Of a stretch of 64,000 nucleotides of DNA, positions 49,074-61,199 are shown one piece after another. How positions within the stretch are numbered: the first letter of the stretch is position 1; each line of letters starts with the position of its first letter. The notes beneath the pieces are model-generated. The model was not told the origin of the DNA. It searched no databases and worked only from the letters and a program-made list of their open reading frames with translations. The stretch is from Apricaphanius iberus (taxonomy: Eukaryota; Chordata; Actinopteri; Cyprinodontiformes; Aphaniidae), in assembly GCA_028564705.1 (NCBI GenBank), contig JAPXFQ010001343.1, forward strand, positions 744,001 through 808,000. The letters run 5' to 3'. Position numbers and translations under genes: made by a program.

Positions 49074-51232
49074 AAAGCAATCTTCAGCCAACTCCCTGAG
49101 GCTTTGGAGCTTAAGAAGTTTTTGATCCACCGCACCAGCACTATTATTCTCACTGTCCTTCTGTTACAACACAAAGTTTTAACAGTGACACTCAGCAAAC
49201 AAAAGCGACGCTATGTTGACTGTGATCTCTTTAAGTGACAGGATAAGGGTAAGCACTCCCCATGGCATTTTTTTAGCAGTAGTCTACTTTTTGCAGGCTT
49301 TTATTATCAGAACCTACCGTCCGCTTCCTGCTTTTGGTGCAGCCTCGGTCCGTTTACCATTCACGCGTGCAATCCAACCGAATCAGAGTTCGAATGACCA
49401 TTCACACCCCTCCAAACAAACCGGAATTTCTCGGAAAACGAAGTAGCGTTCGTTTCAAGCGGACTAAACACTAAACAGGGCTGGTGTGAATGCCCCCTTA
49501 GAAAATATGCTTTGCAATATACATTTTCCCATAGATATAGGCAGACAGGCTGACATGTAAACAATGCGAATTAATTTGGCCTTACTTTGACTTGATTTTT
49601 AGACAAGTGCCAGTCTAAGCTAATCCCAATGCTCTAGAAATATTGATAAATCTGTTTGTGTTTTGAAAAATAGAACAAGGTTTCACAAATTCTAAACTAT
49701 TCAGTGTGGAATTATTATTATTAATTTCCACAAGATGTGTTTGCAAGTTGTTTAGCAAACAGGCATATGATAAGGACCACTGGGAGTTGAAATTAATAAT
49801 AATTATTTTTCATTCTGCCACTTGTCAGAAGACCGCAAATACAGTGTTATTCAGGAATATAGGCTACAGTAAGGATTTTATGCCAGATTTACAAGGGTTG
49901 AATAGTCAGGGTTAGTTGACTAGGTCAGAACATCTTCAAAATAGAAGTTCCTTTTGGCTGTTCCTGATCTGCAGTGCTCAGTATCTTACAATAATGGTCC
50001 AAATAAGAAGCAATGGTGAACCAGTGACACAGTAGGGAACAAAGACTGTGGTCTGAGTCAACAGGCAAGTAACTATTGCACATATTGCTGACTAATCTAA
50101 CACTGCATGTGACAGAAAGGTGTCAGAAGACATATCGCATGGCAGTTTGTTGTGTTTGGGAATGGATTGCCTCATAACTGTGAATTTACGCCATGCTGAC
50201 CCCTGTTCACCACAGAAAGTGCCAACAGTTGGCCTGTTTCCACTAGATAAGTCCTGGGACATTTCTGGGAGGGGGGATGCTGACAGGAAAAATGTGCTGG
50301 GTCGGTCCTCTCAAATGTTGTGTCTGCATACAAAATTGCCCTTTAAAATAATTTGTGAAGATGTCAGCATATTGCAATTATTTCAAAAGAGAGCAATGTC
50401 ACTGGTCAGCGCGAAAAGGCACCCACAGTAGAAAAGAATAAAAAGAGATAAATAATGGAAGAAGCAGAGTTAGACAATGGAAGAATCAGGGAAAGTTGCA
50501 GCTTTCTTGTTTGCTATATTGCCACATTTCTGTGTGCCTTCTTGTTATGCCTTGCTTTTCCCTAAATTCTTCAAATTTTAAAATTGCCGTTTTTTTTTTC
50601 TTTGCATCTGCAAAAATAATTTCCCTCTGAGTTACAACCAATCAACATTAATTAACTACAAGTCCCACCAAGCGACTCTATCAAGGCATTTCCGAATACA
50701 GACCCAGTACTCCTCAGATACTTGTTTTGTACCTAAAATGGCCCAAAAATTAGGCAACTCAGTTAAACTGAGACACGTGTATACTGTGAAGTTGAGATAA
50801 AATTAGCCAGAAGTTCTAACAATAGGAATGGGTCTATGGTGAAGAAGAAGAACTGGACCATGAATGTCTGATGTTGATATTCAAGTGAATTTACCTGGTC
50901 AGTCAGGTTGTGCTATATGAATAATCTAGCAGAGACTTTTGATACTTTGGAGAGTGTTTTATCTTGGGTCCTGCCATCCCTGTTGGTGTTGGTTTCACTC
51001 ATACTACCCAGCTAATCCTTGTTTCTGACTCTATACACCCTGGGGAATTTTTCTTGATTTCATTCGCCCCTTTTAATAAGATGGCACATAAAAATTGTTT
51101 GGGAATGGTTTAGGCCATACAATAGTGAATAGAAGGACTGGACTTGGCCTCATATGGGAGCTTTTCCACTGAAGAAAAGCTAGTGCTAGTTCTGTGCTGT
51201 TGCAAGAGGCAGTACTTAGTTAGTTATTTCTA
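49074..51232. other. axin2 upstream flank
   Basis: No gene. 49320-49500 (GGTCCGTTTAC...GGGCTGGTGTGAATGCCCC) resembles part of a fish short DNA element, but I could not define both ends. Otherwise unremarkable. Confidence 0.4.
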
Positions 51233-52303
51233 AAGGTACGTTCAGACCGGTCAAAGCGTCCAGGCAGCAGGGCTGATAGATTACATGCAAAGTCTATAGT
51301 ACGTATATGCAGCATGTAGGCATCAAGCTGCAGCACACTGGCATTCAGCAAGCCGTGCATGTCAGTGCAGCTTGCATCAGCACGTCCACACAGCTGCTGC
51401 TCAGACGTTGCGTGAAGTTGGGAAAATGTAACTTTTGGGCAGCAAACGCAGGGCAGCTACCAATCAGCGATGAGATTCGACTGGAGCTACTCTTTTTTTA
51501 AAACTTTATTTCAAGCTTGCAGTTGTTACAAATACCTCTTGTGTATTAACTGTAATACAGAACATATACAGACTCTTAAAACGGTAAAACAATGAGACAA
51601 AGAAATTTTTAAGCAGAAACATGAAACAAATTTACATATTTATTAGGGGAGTAATGTATAATGCCTTAAAAATTAATTATAAAAAAAAGTAAAATAAAAA
51701 TAAATAAATAGGAGCGTTACAAAAAATTAAAAGAGAACGTATTTGAAAGCACAGCACAGTATGTTTTTGGCACGATTGGATCTAATTAATTTTAGTGAAC
51801 AGAAGTAGTTTTGGAGTTCAATCTAAAAAACATTGCAACAGACGGACAGAGTTCGTCCATTTGCAGCAGAGGCGACTGGAGCTACTCAATATGGGGGAGA
51901 TTGAGGGTGAGATGACAGGCGGCTGTACCTGCAGGGTGGGAGAGACAGAACAGGAGGTGATAACATAGCGATCGGAGGAGATTGGAGTGTCAGGTAAGCA
52001 GTTAAATATTTTCTTTTAACTTTCTTGTTATGTTAGTTAACGCTAGCCAATCCCGGTTAGGGCAACTATGGTACTTAATACACATTACAAGGAAGAGCGG
52101 AGCAAAGGAAGGGGAAGTGCACAAATAATAGAGAGACAACAGAGAACAAAAAAATCACCTGCTGACAAACTGACGTGATGCACCGAGGCATCGTCGCGGA
52201 CTACAAAGTGTGAAAGCAGCTGGGTTTACTTTTAAATAGCGTCAACTTTCGTCCGTTTGAGCATTTTGTTGCCTGGCAGTAAAGGGCAGTCTGAATATAC
52301 CTT
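51233..52303. mobile_element. non-autonomous DNA transposon (MITE-type) carrying a nested insertion
   Basis: The left end AAGGTACGTTCAGACCGG and the inverted right end (AAGGTATATTCAGACTG on the minus strand) match, and both arms continue with CCAGGCARCA. The left arm contains an AAAGTCTAT motif also present in the element at 11805-12241, so the two seem to belong to one family. Subtracting the retrocopy at 51493-51872 and one copy of its target duplication leaves about 0.68 kb. No transposase frame is visible. Confidence 0.6.
51493..51872 (-). pseudogene. 5'-truncated retrocopy of an mRNA 3' end
   Basis: The segment is flanked by a perfect 15-bp direct repeat CGACTGGAGCTACTC (51478-51492 and 51873-51887). 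On the minus strand it ends with AATAAA (51510-51505) followed by a short A tail (51499-51493). A 15-bp target-site duplication with a 3' poly(A) is the mark of LINE-mediated retroposition. At its 5' end the minus strand could read a short C-terminal peptide ending before TAA (LNSKTTSVH), then AT-rich 3' UTR-like sequence. The source gene is not recognised. Confidence 0.65.
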
Positions 52304-52651
52304 AAGTACTGGTTGCTTTTCCACTGACACGGAGCCTAGTTGGTGCTGCATCATAAGGTAATCAGAAACATTGTAACGCTACTGTATACGCCCGCATGAG
52401 GGAGAGAAAACAGGAAGCGTGTGATCAGAGAAATTCATTTTAGCAATGCAGAAGAATCATTTTGCCCTTTCGAGCACTGTTGTTGAGCTTTCACATTTTC
52501 CTGGATTTGCAAAGACATAACATGTTCTTGGTGCACCATGTGTTGATTATAAGGTATAGAAAGCTGCTAAAATGTTTGGAGAGAGAGGTAAATATGCATC
52601 ATCACTGTATGTTTTTTAGCCGCTATTTGATCCATCATGTAACTCCCTTTT

Positions 52652-53129
52652 CACCTAATTTTGGGTGAGTTTTTTGCCTCACTAAGCATTGAGGTGAAAA
52701 ATATCAAAATTCTTTTTGATTTTTTTGACCTCTCAAGGCGAAAAACTCGCTGTGTATGCTCTGCGTGAGCTGTTTGCTGAGCCCACATAATTAAGTGACC
52801 AATCAAAACGGGTTCTCTGCTCACATGATTTCAAGATGGAAACCCACTGAGATGATTACATTTTAGAAGATAGAATTGTGGAAATTTGGCCAGACGACAC
52901 CTGTTTATACCATATCAGCTCATCAGATTTCAAGAACAGGGTTAAGTGCTAGCAGGCATAAGACAAGTTGGCATCACAGAGAATGCGTTTTGATCCTTCC
53001 TTTGAATATTTGCCCTCAGCACACAGCTCACGATGCGGGCACACAGTGAGTTTTGCGGCAAAAAATATCAAACCTGTTTGATTTTCACCTCATTGCCTTG
53101 TGAGGCAAAATCTCTCTTAAAATTAGGTG
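52652..53129. mobile_element. MITE with CACCTAATTTT ends
   Basis: The left end CACCTAATTTTGGGTGAG and the right end share an inverted match running through GCCTCAC (about 30 bp with several mismatches). Total length 478 bp; no coding frame. Adjacent 53130-53215 (GCACACAGCGAGCGATCT...) looks like a fragment of another short element. Confidence 0.6.
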
Positions 53130-53304
53130 CACACAGCGAGCGATCTGAAGTGCAAGCGACCTCGAATGACTTTTAGCGCAGCAGATTGGTCTCGTGTGCG
53201 GCAGGTTTAACAGGTAAATGGAGGATTTCAACAGTGATGTAGTGTAGATAACTGTTGTGTTTTTGAGTGCTCCAGTGTTCTATATCACAATCCTTAGTCC
53301 TTAA

Positions 53305-53420
53305 TCATGCTTCTGTAACCATGTATTTGCTATCATTATCACTGAATCATGTAAAGCACCTTGAATTGCCTTGTGTTGAAAGTGTGCTATATAAATAAAA
53401 TTGCCCTGCCTTGCCTTAGT
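53305..53420 (+). repeat. LINE-type 3' tail with (TTGCC)n-like end
   Basis: The sequence around AAAGCACCTTGAATTGCC and GTGCTATATAAATAAA followed by repeated TTGCC units is the 3' end typical of teleost L2/Rex-type LINEs and of the SINEs that use them. Confidence 0.6.
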
Positions 53421-53493
53421 CGCAGAAGAAACATTCACTTTGGTTGCAAAGCATTTCAGTTTTGTCTTCTGATTTGACACATATATATATATG

Positions 53494-53745
53494 GCTGACT
53501 GTGGCTCAGTAGGTAGCATAGTTGTCTTGCAATCGGAGGGTCATAGGTTCAATTTCAGCTTCCTCCAGTCAAGGGTCAACATGCCCCTGGGCAAGACACT
53601 TAACCACAAGTTGCCAACCGAGCTCTGAATCGGTGTATGAATGTTTGCACGTTTGAAAATGTGAATGGGTATATGTGGCTCAAGTTTAAAGTGCTTTGTG
53701 TGGTCAGTATAAATGAAAAAGCACTATATAAGTTCAGTTCATTTG
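53494..53745 (+). mobile_element. tRNA-derived SINE
   Basis: It begins with a tRNA-like head: an A box TGGCTCAGTAGG (53502-53513) and a B box GGTTCAATTTC (53546-53556), correctly spaced for an internal RNA polymerase III promoter. The body continues with TGGGCAAGACACTTAACC, often seen in fish SINEs, and the tail (AGTGCTTTGTGTGGTCAG, CACTATATAAG) resembles the LINE tail just upstream. Confidence 0.75.
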
Positions 53746-55549
53746 ACATTTTCAAAGAAAAAAAAACATATATAGTTCCCAAGGTTTCAGTCCAGTCAAG
53801 CAATTCTGGGATGTGGTGTACATACAAGTCCAATCTACAGATGCACCACTTTGCAACTTAAACAGGTTGTTGCTTCAGTCTTGTGCTACATGTATGATGC
53901 ATAAATATTTGGATCATATAAAAGGGATATTAGCTGAGTTGTGTTCTGGTTAGGGCTTTTGAGTGGCCTTGAACCTTGGCGCTGGTGTACACAATGATAT
54001 AAAAGTTATTCTTTAAGTTATGGGCCTGATTTCATAATCCTGTGGAGTGTAACTGTCAAATAATTTACATATTAGTCACAGGATTTTAGCCACAAAGATG
54101 TGAGTGGAACACACTTGCCAGTTCCACATTCAGGGGAAAATGGCACAGCATGACATTTTGATTGAAATTGGACACAGAGCAAAGGCAAAGAGCTGTTCTC
54201 TAGTCTTTTAATTCACATGACTTCCCTAATGTCATTGTGACAGAATCTTAAAGAGCGGGTTAGACAGTGATCCAATCCCATGGTACTTCAAAGGCTATAT
54301 TGTCCCTTTGATGTTGAAAATCAACTTTAAAGAAGGATATAATTATATAAGTCAGCGGATTCAAATTCACAAAACTCCCATGATGCTACAGGACAGGACA
54401 GCTAATCAAATCCAACTTCTCTGAGGTCACTAAATGGTGATTAATTCATGCTGAGTTTTAAAGAAAGAGGGAATGAAATATGATGTAGAAACAACATGGT
54501 CCACTTAGAAGTTGTGTGAAAATGTTTCCCCTTAATTTCCTGACTTGGGCAAATATATATCTATAATATATATTTCTAGACTACTGCTGTTATTTGCTGT
54601 GAAAAAACATTAGATGATTGTAAACCTATGCATTCAGTTTATTCTTTAACTTCTGATATACTTTGGTAAGTTATTTTAAAGCTACTTGTCTGACTTCTCG
54701 AAAAAGTTACCGAGCCTCACTTCATATGTAATTTGTCAATTAAGCACAGTGGTGGAAAGTAACGGAGTAAATTTACTTAAGTACTTTACTTAAGTACAGA
54801 TTTTAAGGATTTGTACTTTACTTGAGTAGAAAATTGATTTAATACTTTTACTTTTACTCGAGTAACATTTCCAGGACGAATTTGATACTTTTACTCGAGT
54901 AGATTTCTGTGAAGGGCAAAAAGTAAGCGTTACTTTTAGTGACGTATTGTTTGTTTTTTTGCCAAACAGCCGATCTTGATTGCAGCGGTGAATGATGATT
55001 GACAGCCGCTTACAACGTAACGCGAAGTTGTGCCCCTTGTTTTCCCTCAATACGATTGGCCACGTTCGCGCACGTCCGCGTTAACCACGTAAAACCGGAA
55101 ATACATCATCATCGGGTACACGCCGCGAAAGCATGCAGCGCTTCATCAACCCAACAGCGGGAATGGCGAGTGTAGAAGGTGAGGTTGCAGTCCCAAACGA
55201 GTCCAGCAGCACAGAATCTGAATGTGAACATGACAACCAAGATGTTCGACATGGCGAACAGGAAGAACACCCGTGGCCATACTTGAAGTCACTGTTTGAA
55301 TTTTCAATGGTGAAAAACGCGAACTCTACGTCGAAGTCCTACGTTTTCAAGTGCCTCCTATGTCTTCCGAAGACAAATCACATCACCGCATTCAACAACT
55401 CTACATCTAACCTCAAGAAGCACGTTGACGTGAGTAAACATTTCATTGTTGGGAACAATGGACTCATGTGGGTCTCTGAGTGCACAGTTGGAGCTAATGT
55501 GGTTTTAGCCAGCAGCAATAATAATCATAAAAATAATTACACAGTATAT

Positions 55550-55965
55550 CAGGGTTCCCACAGGGTCTTAAAAAGCCTCAAAAAGCATTGAATTTCAGAA
55601 TTTGGAAGTAATGCCTTAAAAAGCCTTGAATTTTAATGTGGAGATCTGAAAATGTGTAAATAAAAATAAGAAATTGACCACATTTGGCCAAAAATGACAA
55701 AAAAAAAATTTAAGTGGGAAAAAAATGACAAACTTGACCAAAAATGCCACAAATTTAATGAAAAAATTCATAAAAAAGTCAAAAACATGACAAAAATGAC
55801 ACAAAGAAGACAAAAAAATTACCAAACAATACAAAAAATCACAAACTGACAAAAAAATGTGTGCACGGTGCAGCTGCAAAGTGAGTTATTGACTATGTGT
55901 ATAAATGGTATTAGAAAGCCTTGAAAAGTCTTGAATTTGACTTGAAGAAACCTGTAGGAACCCTG
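55550..55965. mobile_element. MITE nested in the transposase intron
   Basis: 416 bp with terminal inverted repeats CAGGGTTCCCACAGG and CCTGTAGGAACCCTG (one mismatch), flanked by the direct repeat TATAT on both sides (55545-55549 and 55966-55970). Just inside the ends, both arms read as AAAAAGCCTTGAATTT-like repeats. The centre is an A-rich tract with repeated AAAATGACA units. It inserted after the hAT element was in place, or travelled with it. Confidence 0.75.
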
Positions 55966-57508
55966 TATATTCTTGATTCTCAAACTGCTTAGGTCTAACT
56001 CAATGTATAAATGGAACCAGATATACCTGTTCATTCTAATGTCAAATTAACATTTACTTTACAATTAACGTGGACCCCAGAGATTGAGATGCCATAAAAT
56101 GCATGTAAAATTGTGGGTCCTTGAAATTAAGTAGTTGAGAAACACTGCTCGAGCCATAAACAGATCTTCTCTTATGGGGGCCCTGGCATATCTTTTCAAA
56201 TGGGTTCTGTGGGCTACTAAGTGTCAATTTCGAGTCGTATTTGATTCTAATCTGTGTCCACTATTGTAAACTGAACTGTACTTTGTATTTTACAGAGAAA
56301 ACATAAACAACATGCAGCAAAGTACGCAGAATTAACCACAACATCACAGAAGAGAAAATATCAGAGTGACAGCTCTTCTATCCCCATGAAACAAAGAAAA
56401 ATTGATGAACCTGGTCAAAGTTTCTCTAGAGTCACACAGAAATTTGTAGACAATAGAGTACTCAACTTCATCACGCAAGGCCTACAGCCGTTCTCCATGG
56501 TTGAGCTGCCTGCTTTCCAGGAACTCATCACTGATCTCCATCCTCAGCGAACAGTAATGTCCAGAACCACCCTCCGCAGCAGACTTAGCCGTGCAACCAC
56601 TCAGATGAAGGCCTGTGTGAGGGAGGAGATGAGGAAGGCTTCGTACATAGCCACGACCACCGACTGCTGGTCTGCAAGAAGAAGGAGCTTTCTTGGCATT
56701 ACAGCACACTGGTTAGACGCAGGCACCTTTAAGAGGCATTCTGCAGCTCTCGCATGTCGACAGTTGAAGGGCTCTCATACTTTTGATGTCTTGGCAAATG
56801 CGTTGCACGACATACACTTGGAGTATGACATCCGGGACAAGATTGTCAGAACCACTACTGACAATGGATCCAATTTCATTAAAGCGTTCCGTATCTTTGG
56901 AGATGAAAACAATAATGTTGCTGCTGTTGCTGCTCCAGAGGAAGAAGTTGACACAAGTGACGACCCTGATGACCTTGACAATGAGGAGGAGGTGGAGTTC
57001 CATGAGGTGGAAGCCATTTTGGCTGAAGACGATGGTCTCCAGTACCAACTGCATAAAACATCAGAGGTGTGCATGCCATTTGTTAAATTAAGTGTTTTCT
57101 GTTGATGCTGCTGATGCGGACAAGGCAGGCAACTACAAGAAGCTCTCAAGGTCTGCTGTTGGCAAATGTCAAGCTCTCTGGAATAAGACGTCCAGGTCCA
57201 CTATTGCCGCAGAGATTGTGGAAAAGCATTGCAAACTCCAGCTTGTACAACCGTGCGCCACAAGATGGAACTCCTTTTACCTGGCTGTGGAGCGAATCCT
57301 GAAGATCTACCAGGACCAGGGAGAAAATGCTTTGAGAAATGTCTGTGCTGACCTCAAGGTTGTAATGTAAGTAGACTGTGAATGCATTTCATGTTCTGCA
57401 GTAGATGTACCTACCACACTAGATCCTGGTACTTGCCACATGCTGAACCTGTTAGGTTTTTATTCTGAAAGTAACTAGTTTTTCACCCTAAGTTAAATTT
57501 TTTCTGTC

Positions 57509-57540
57509 TCTGTGTGTGTGTGTCTGTGTGTGTGTGTTTG
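57509..57540. repeat. (TG)n repeat in a transposase intron
   Basis: GTGTGTG repeat with a TCTG interruption directly before the acceptor TTTGTAG of transposase exon 3. It doubles as the pyrimidine-poor end of that intron. Confidence 0.85.
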
Positions 57541-59842
57541 TAGGTTCAGTCAGGCTGAAATGTGCTTTTTAGCTGAGTATGCCAAAAGCACGGCTCCAGT
57601 TGCCAAGGCCCTGGATGTGCTGCAGGGAGAAGTCAAAGTTACCATGGGATATCTCCTCCCTACCATCAACATCATGATCGACAAGCTCAAGAAAATCAGA
57701 CCGTCACTGAAATACTGCAAGCCGCTGGTTGATGCCATCCTAGGTAGGGATGCGTCAGAATAATTAAGTATTCACATAATTGCTACAAGGGTAAAAATGA
57801 TTGTTTTACAGCAAAGGCTACATTGTAATTAACCACTAAACCCCAGCACTGATATAGTGAGGAAAGCTTCCGATGAAAATAGTGGACTGACAAGCTCACA
57901 ATGCTGCGTCAGATTGGGAACTGTCGATCAGCTACTTTCATTGAAAGCTTTCTCCAACAGAAATTAGGAAAGTATTGCGCCCTGAGTGACTCCAGTTAAC
58001 CATAGGAGGTTCATATGATTAAACCCTGCTCACAGCAACCCCATTTGAGAGAATACATAAGTGTGATAATGCTATTTTGCATCGAGGTAATTAAAAAATG
58101 TAACCCTCCCTGTTTTACACATTGCTACTACTCCTAGGTGGTGTAGAGAGGCGATTTAAGGGAATGATGTCGGACCCAGAGCTGATTGCTGCAGCGATCC
58201 TTCACCCAAAGTTCCAAACATCCTGGGCAACTGATGATATCCTCCAACTAGGTAAGAATTGTACCATTCCACTTTGGTACCTTGCTATGATGTAACTAAA
58301 AAGGTTGGCAAGATGTCTAAATAATTCCTATTATTGACTAGAAATTGATACTTCAAGATTATGCTCCTCATTGACTTGCATTGTATGGAAAAAAAACTTT
58401 AACAGTAGCACATCACCAGACAGTTTATTATAGGACTGTAATGGGAAGTTGTCCTTTATATTAAACTAAACATACTTGGTTTGGTGTCATACATGTGAGA
58501 ATAAACTTTGTTTGAGTTTGTTTACAGGAGCACATTTTAAATCAGTTTCTAGTTTATGGAGAAATGATAAAAATTCTATGACAAATGATTGTTTCATTTA
58601 GGGCTTGTGTACATAAAGGAACACCTTCCTTCCTTCGATGAACCTCGGCAGCAGCATGTTTCCTCTTCAGGCACCTCTGATGAAGAGGATTACTTTTCTG
58701 GTTTGAGGCGCACACATACACAGGAGACCACAAAGCAGCTACATACCTACCTGGCATGCACATCTGGAGGTATGGAAACGTTTGCACCTTGTCCAGCTGT
58801 TGCCAGATTGGCACTCAAATTGAACACCGGCCTACCGGCCTCGGCGGCCTGTGAAAGGCTGTTCAGTACAGCTGGACTGTTGTTCACACCAAGAAGAGGA
58901 AGGATTCTTTCTCAGAACCTGGAGAACCAGTTGCTTTTGAAGTTGAACAGAGCCTATTTTGATTTCAGGCAGACATAGACTGACAGACACAGAGATCCAC
59001 ACAGATACACGCACATGCAGACAGTTGTGGCACATGCAGCGTTGTTATATGTTGTTGTACTTGAAATAGAGTTGTGTTGTTGTAGTGGTCATGACTGCTC
59101 CTCAGTGAGGGACGAGACACAATCTTGATGACTTGACTTGCGATGCCTTGGAATATATTTCTGCACTGTTTATTATTATATATATTCTTGCACAGATTTT
59201 GTCTGTTTAAAAAAAAGTATATGTGCAAATTTAATAAATAAGATCATCAGAAAGGAAAGCAATTTGTCATCCTTGTTTGATTGTTTACAGCCTTTTTCAG
59301 AACAAAGTCCAATTTATAATCCGTTTGACGGAGGGACCCCCATTGGGTGATATGTCTGTTTCTGGATTGTCCACAATGACATGCTGTATTGATCTTGGTA
59401 TCATAGGAGGATCCATAACTGGTTCATAACAATACTCACTACTTAGACCTTCTGGAAGAGTTGACTTCTTGTAAATTAGTAATGACATTTTGAAGGTAGA
59501 TCATTAACAATTTAACTCTTGAGAGCATGGACAGGTCCATGGAGTTACAACAAGGTGCTATCAATCAAAAAAGAAAAAAAAGGCCCTATCAATTAAAAAG
59601 GGGGCGGGGAAGGTAAGTCGAAAGAAGAAATTTACTTTTACTTTTTACTTTTACTTGAGTGCCTTTAAAAGCCTGTACTCTTGATTACTTAAGTACCATT
59701 AAAAGCAAGTACTTTTTTACTCTTACTTGAGTAACATTTTGACAGAGCTACTTTTACTTGTAGTGGAGTAAATTTGACAAGGAGGATTTGTACTCTTACT
59801 CAAGTACTGGAGTCGTGTACCCACTCCACCACTGATTAAGCA

Positions 59843-61199
59843 ACAACATGTAATGGCCAGTTTTTTGTTATTATTTCTTTGGCTAGTTCTTTGTAAATTG
59901 GTCTTTGATCAAGTTTAAATATACACTCCCGAAAACAACCTTGTGTTTGCAAATGCCTCTTGTGGCATCACACAAGATGTCAATAACTGTTCCGTATTTT
60001 CTGAAACAATCACTGCGTACCAAATTGTTATAAAGCTAAATTGTCTGGTTGATTTGCTACATAAAATGGATTTTCAAGTCCCAACATGTTTTCTGCATCA
60101 CTCACTACTGCAAGACATTATTGCCAGGACCGACTTGTGATGACTCAAGCCATAATATTTAGCTCCACTGTGCCTGCAGCTGCAGTACAGCCCAGACCAT
60201 AATACCCCTATATTCATTCCAGTCAACACAAGAGAGAAGAAGACAGAAACATTTTGATTGATTGACTGAATTGAAAATTGACAATCACAAAGAGATATGT
60301 TGTCCTGGCACACTAAGGTAGAGTGAGTTCAACCTGCTTGTAGTGCCATTGTCCAAGACACCAGTCAGACAGAAACATTCATACAGGAGTATAGACATAT
60401 CTTTACCACGTATTCTATAAATGATCATTTTCATAATCATTTCCCTATATCCCTCACACACAATTGCATATATGAATAGATGTCTTAACTTTGGTGAAGC
60501 ATCCCCTTTCTACATTTTGATACAGTAGCAAAATTACAGTTTTATTTTTGTTTGATTTACTCTACCCTCCTTACTCATCTGTCCAATCGCTAAAAAGACC
60601 TGAGCACACGTGTGTTTTCGTTGAGATACTCTGGTACTGCTGCATTTAACTCCCAGTGTGAATAGAAAGTGAAGAAAAAAAAACATTTAGTAAAGACCAA
60701 AGCAAGTGAACTAACAGACCCTCCTGGTGTGAATACATCCTAAACTGTAAGTTTGGCAAAAATACTAACAGCTTAACCTGAAACTCAGAGAATCAAATTA
60801 TTGAGTGAATTGTGTTCGACTCCACAACTATAGGTGATAACATGAGCCCTTTCATTCTGCTTGGTTGGCCTGGAGATAGTAAGCAAATGCTGACAGCAGT
60901 AAAGCAGAGGGGGTAAAAGGAGGATGTCTACAATGGGTGAAGAAATAAAGGACAACAACGCTGCAGCACAGAACATTTAGTAAGTATTGTACTGTTTGAT
61001 AGTTACATTCGTTGCTGCTGCTTTGTTGTTGTGAACCGGTGTTGTTATTCCCGCTTCCACGGGTTTGTCACTTCCTATGAAAAGTTTAGCTAAGGCGGTG
61101 TTGGAGTTACATGCAGATAAATTCAAATTGCGAACTGCATTATCTAGGTGGATTGGTCTGATTAAGACAAGTCCAGTCTGTTCGACTTCAGCCGGACTA
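59843..61199. other. gene-free flank beyond the hAT element
   Basis: AT-rich, no recognised gene or repeat. Confidence 0.5.

Larger units (their letters stand above)
55133..58978 (+). pseudogene. hAT (Tol2-like) transposase gene, spliced, with two lesions
   Basis: Five exons (55133-55429, 56296-57366, 57544-57743, 58138-58251, 58602-58978) join at GT..AG introns to about 685 codons, close to Tol2 transposase. Exon 1 has a BED-type zinc finger (EHPWPYLK, CLLCLP, NLKKHVD continuing with RKH across the intron). Exon 2 has TTDCWSARR and RTTTDNGSNFIKAF with the first two catalytic Asp (about residues 222 and 288), an acidic linker, and the CATRWNSFYL motif. Exon 5 has ASAACERLFSTAGLLF, the hAT dimerisation domain, and a normal stop. 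One extra A in the AAAA run near 57056-57059 shifts the frame, and TAA at 57089-57091 is an in-frame stop in the shifted frame. The reading frame and splice phases are otherwise sound, so the copy is recently broken. Confidence 0.88.
54747..59834 (+). mobile_element. Tol2-like hAT DNA transposon, complete with 8-bp target-site duplication
   Basis: The 5088-bp element begins CAGTGGTGGAAAGTAACG and ends in the inverted CACTCCACCACTG. It is flanked by the perfect direct repeat ATTAAGCA (54739-54746 and 59835-59842), the 8-bp duplication typical of hAT insertions. Both ends carry many copies of ACTTAAGTAC / ACTTGAGTA-type subterminal repeats, as in Tol2. The perfect terminal inverted match is only about 10 bp. 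A multi-exon transposase gene (55133-58978) occupies the interior. A smaller MITE sits inside its first intron. The element lies about 7.6 kb upstream of the axin2 ATG. Confidence 0.95.

Noticed and set aside
53494..53560. Functional tRNA gene
   Set aside because: A and B boxes are present but no clover-leaf can be formed with a matching acceptor stem; it is the head of a SINE.
55650..55860. CRISPR-like array
   Set aside because: The AAAATGACA units drift, have no regular spacers, and lie in a eukaryotic transposon intron.
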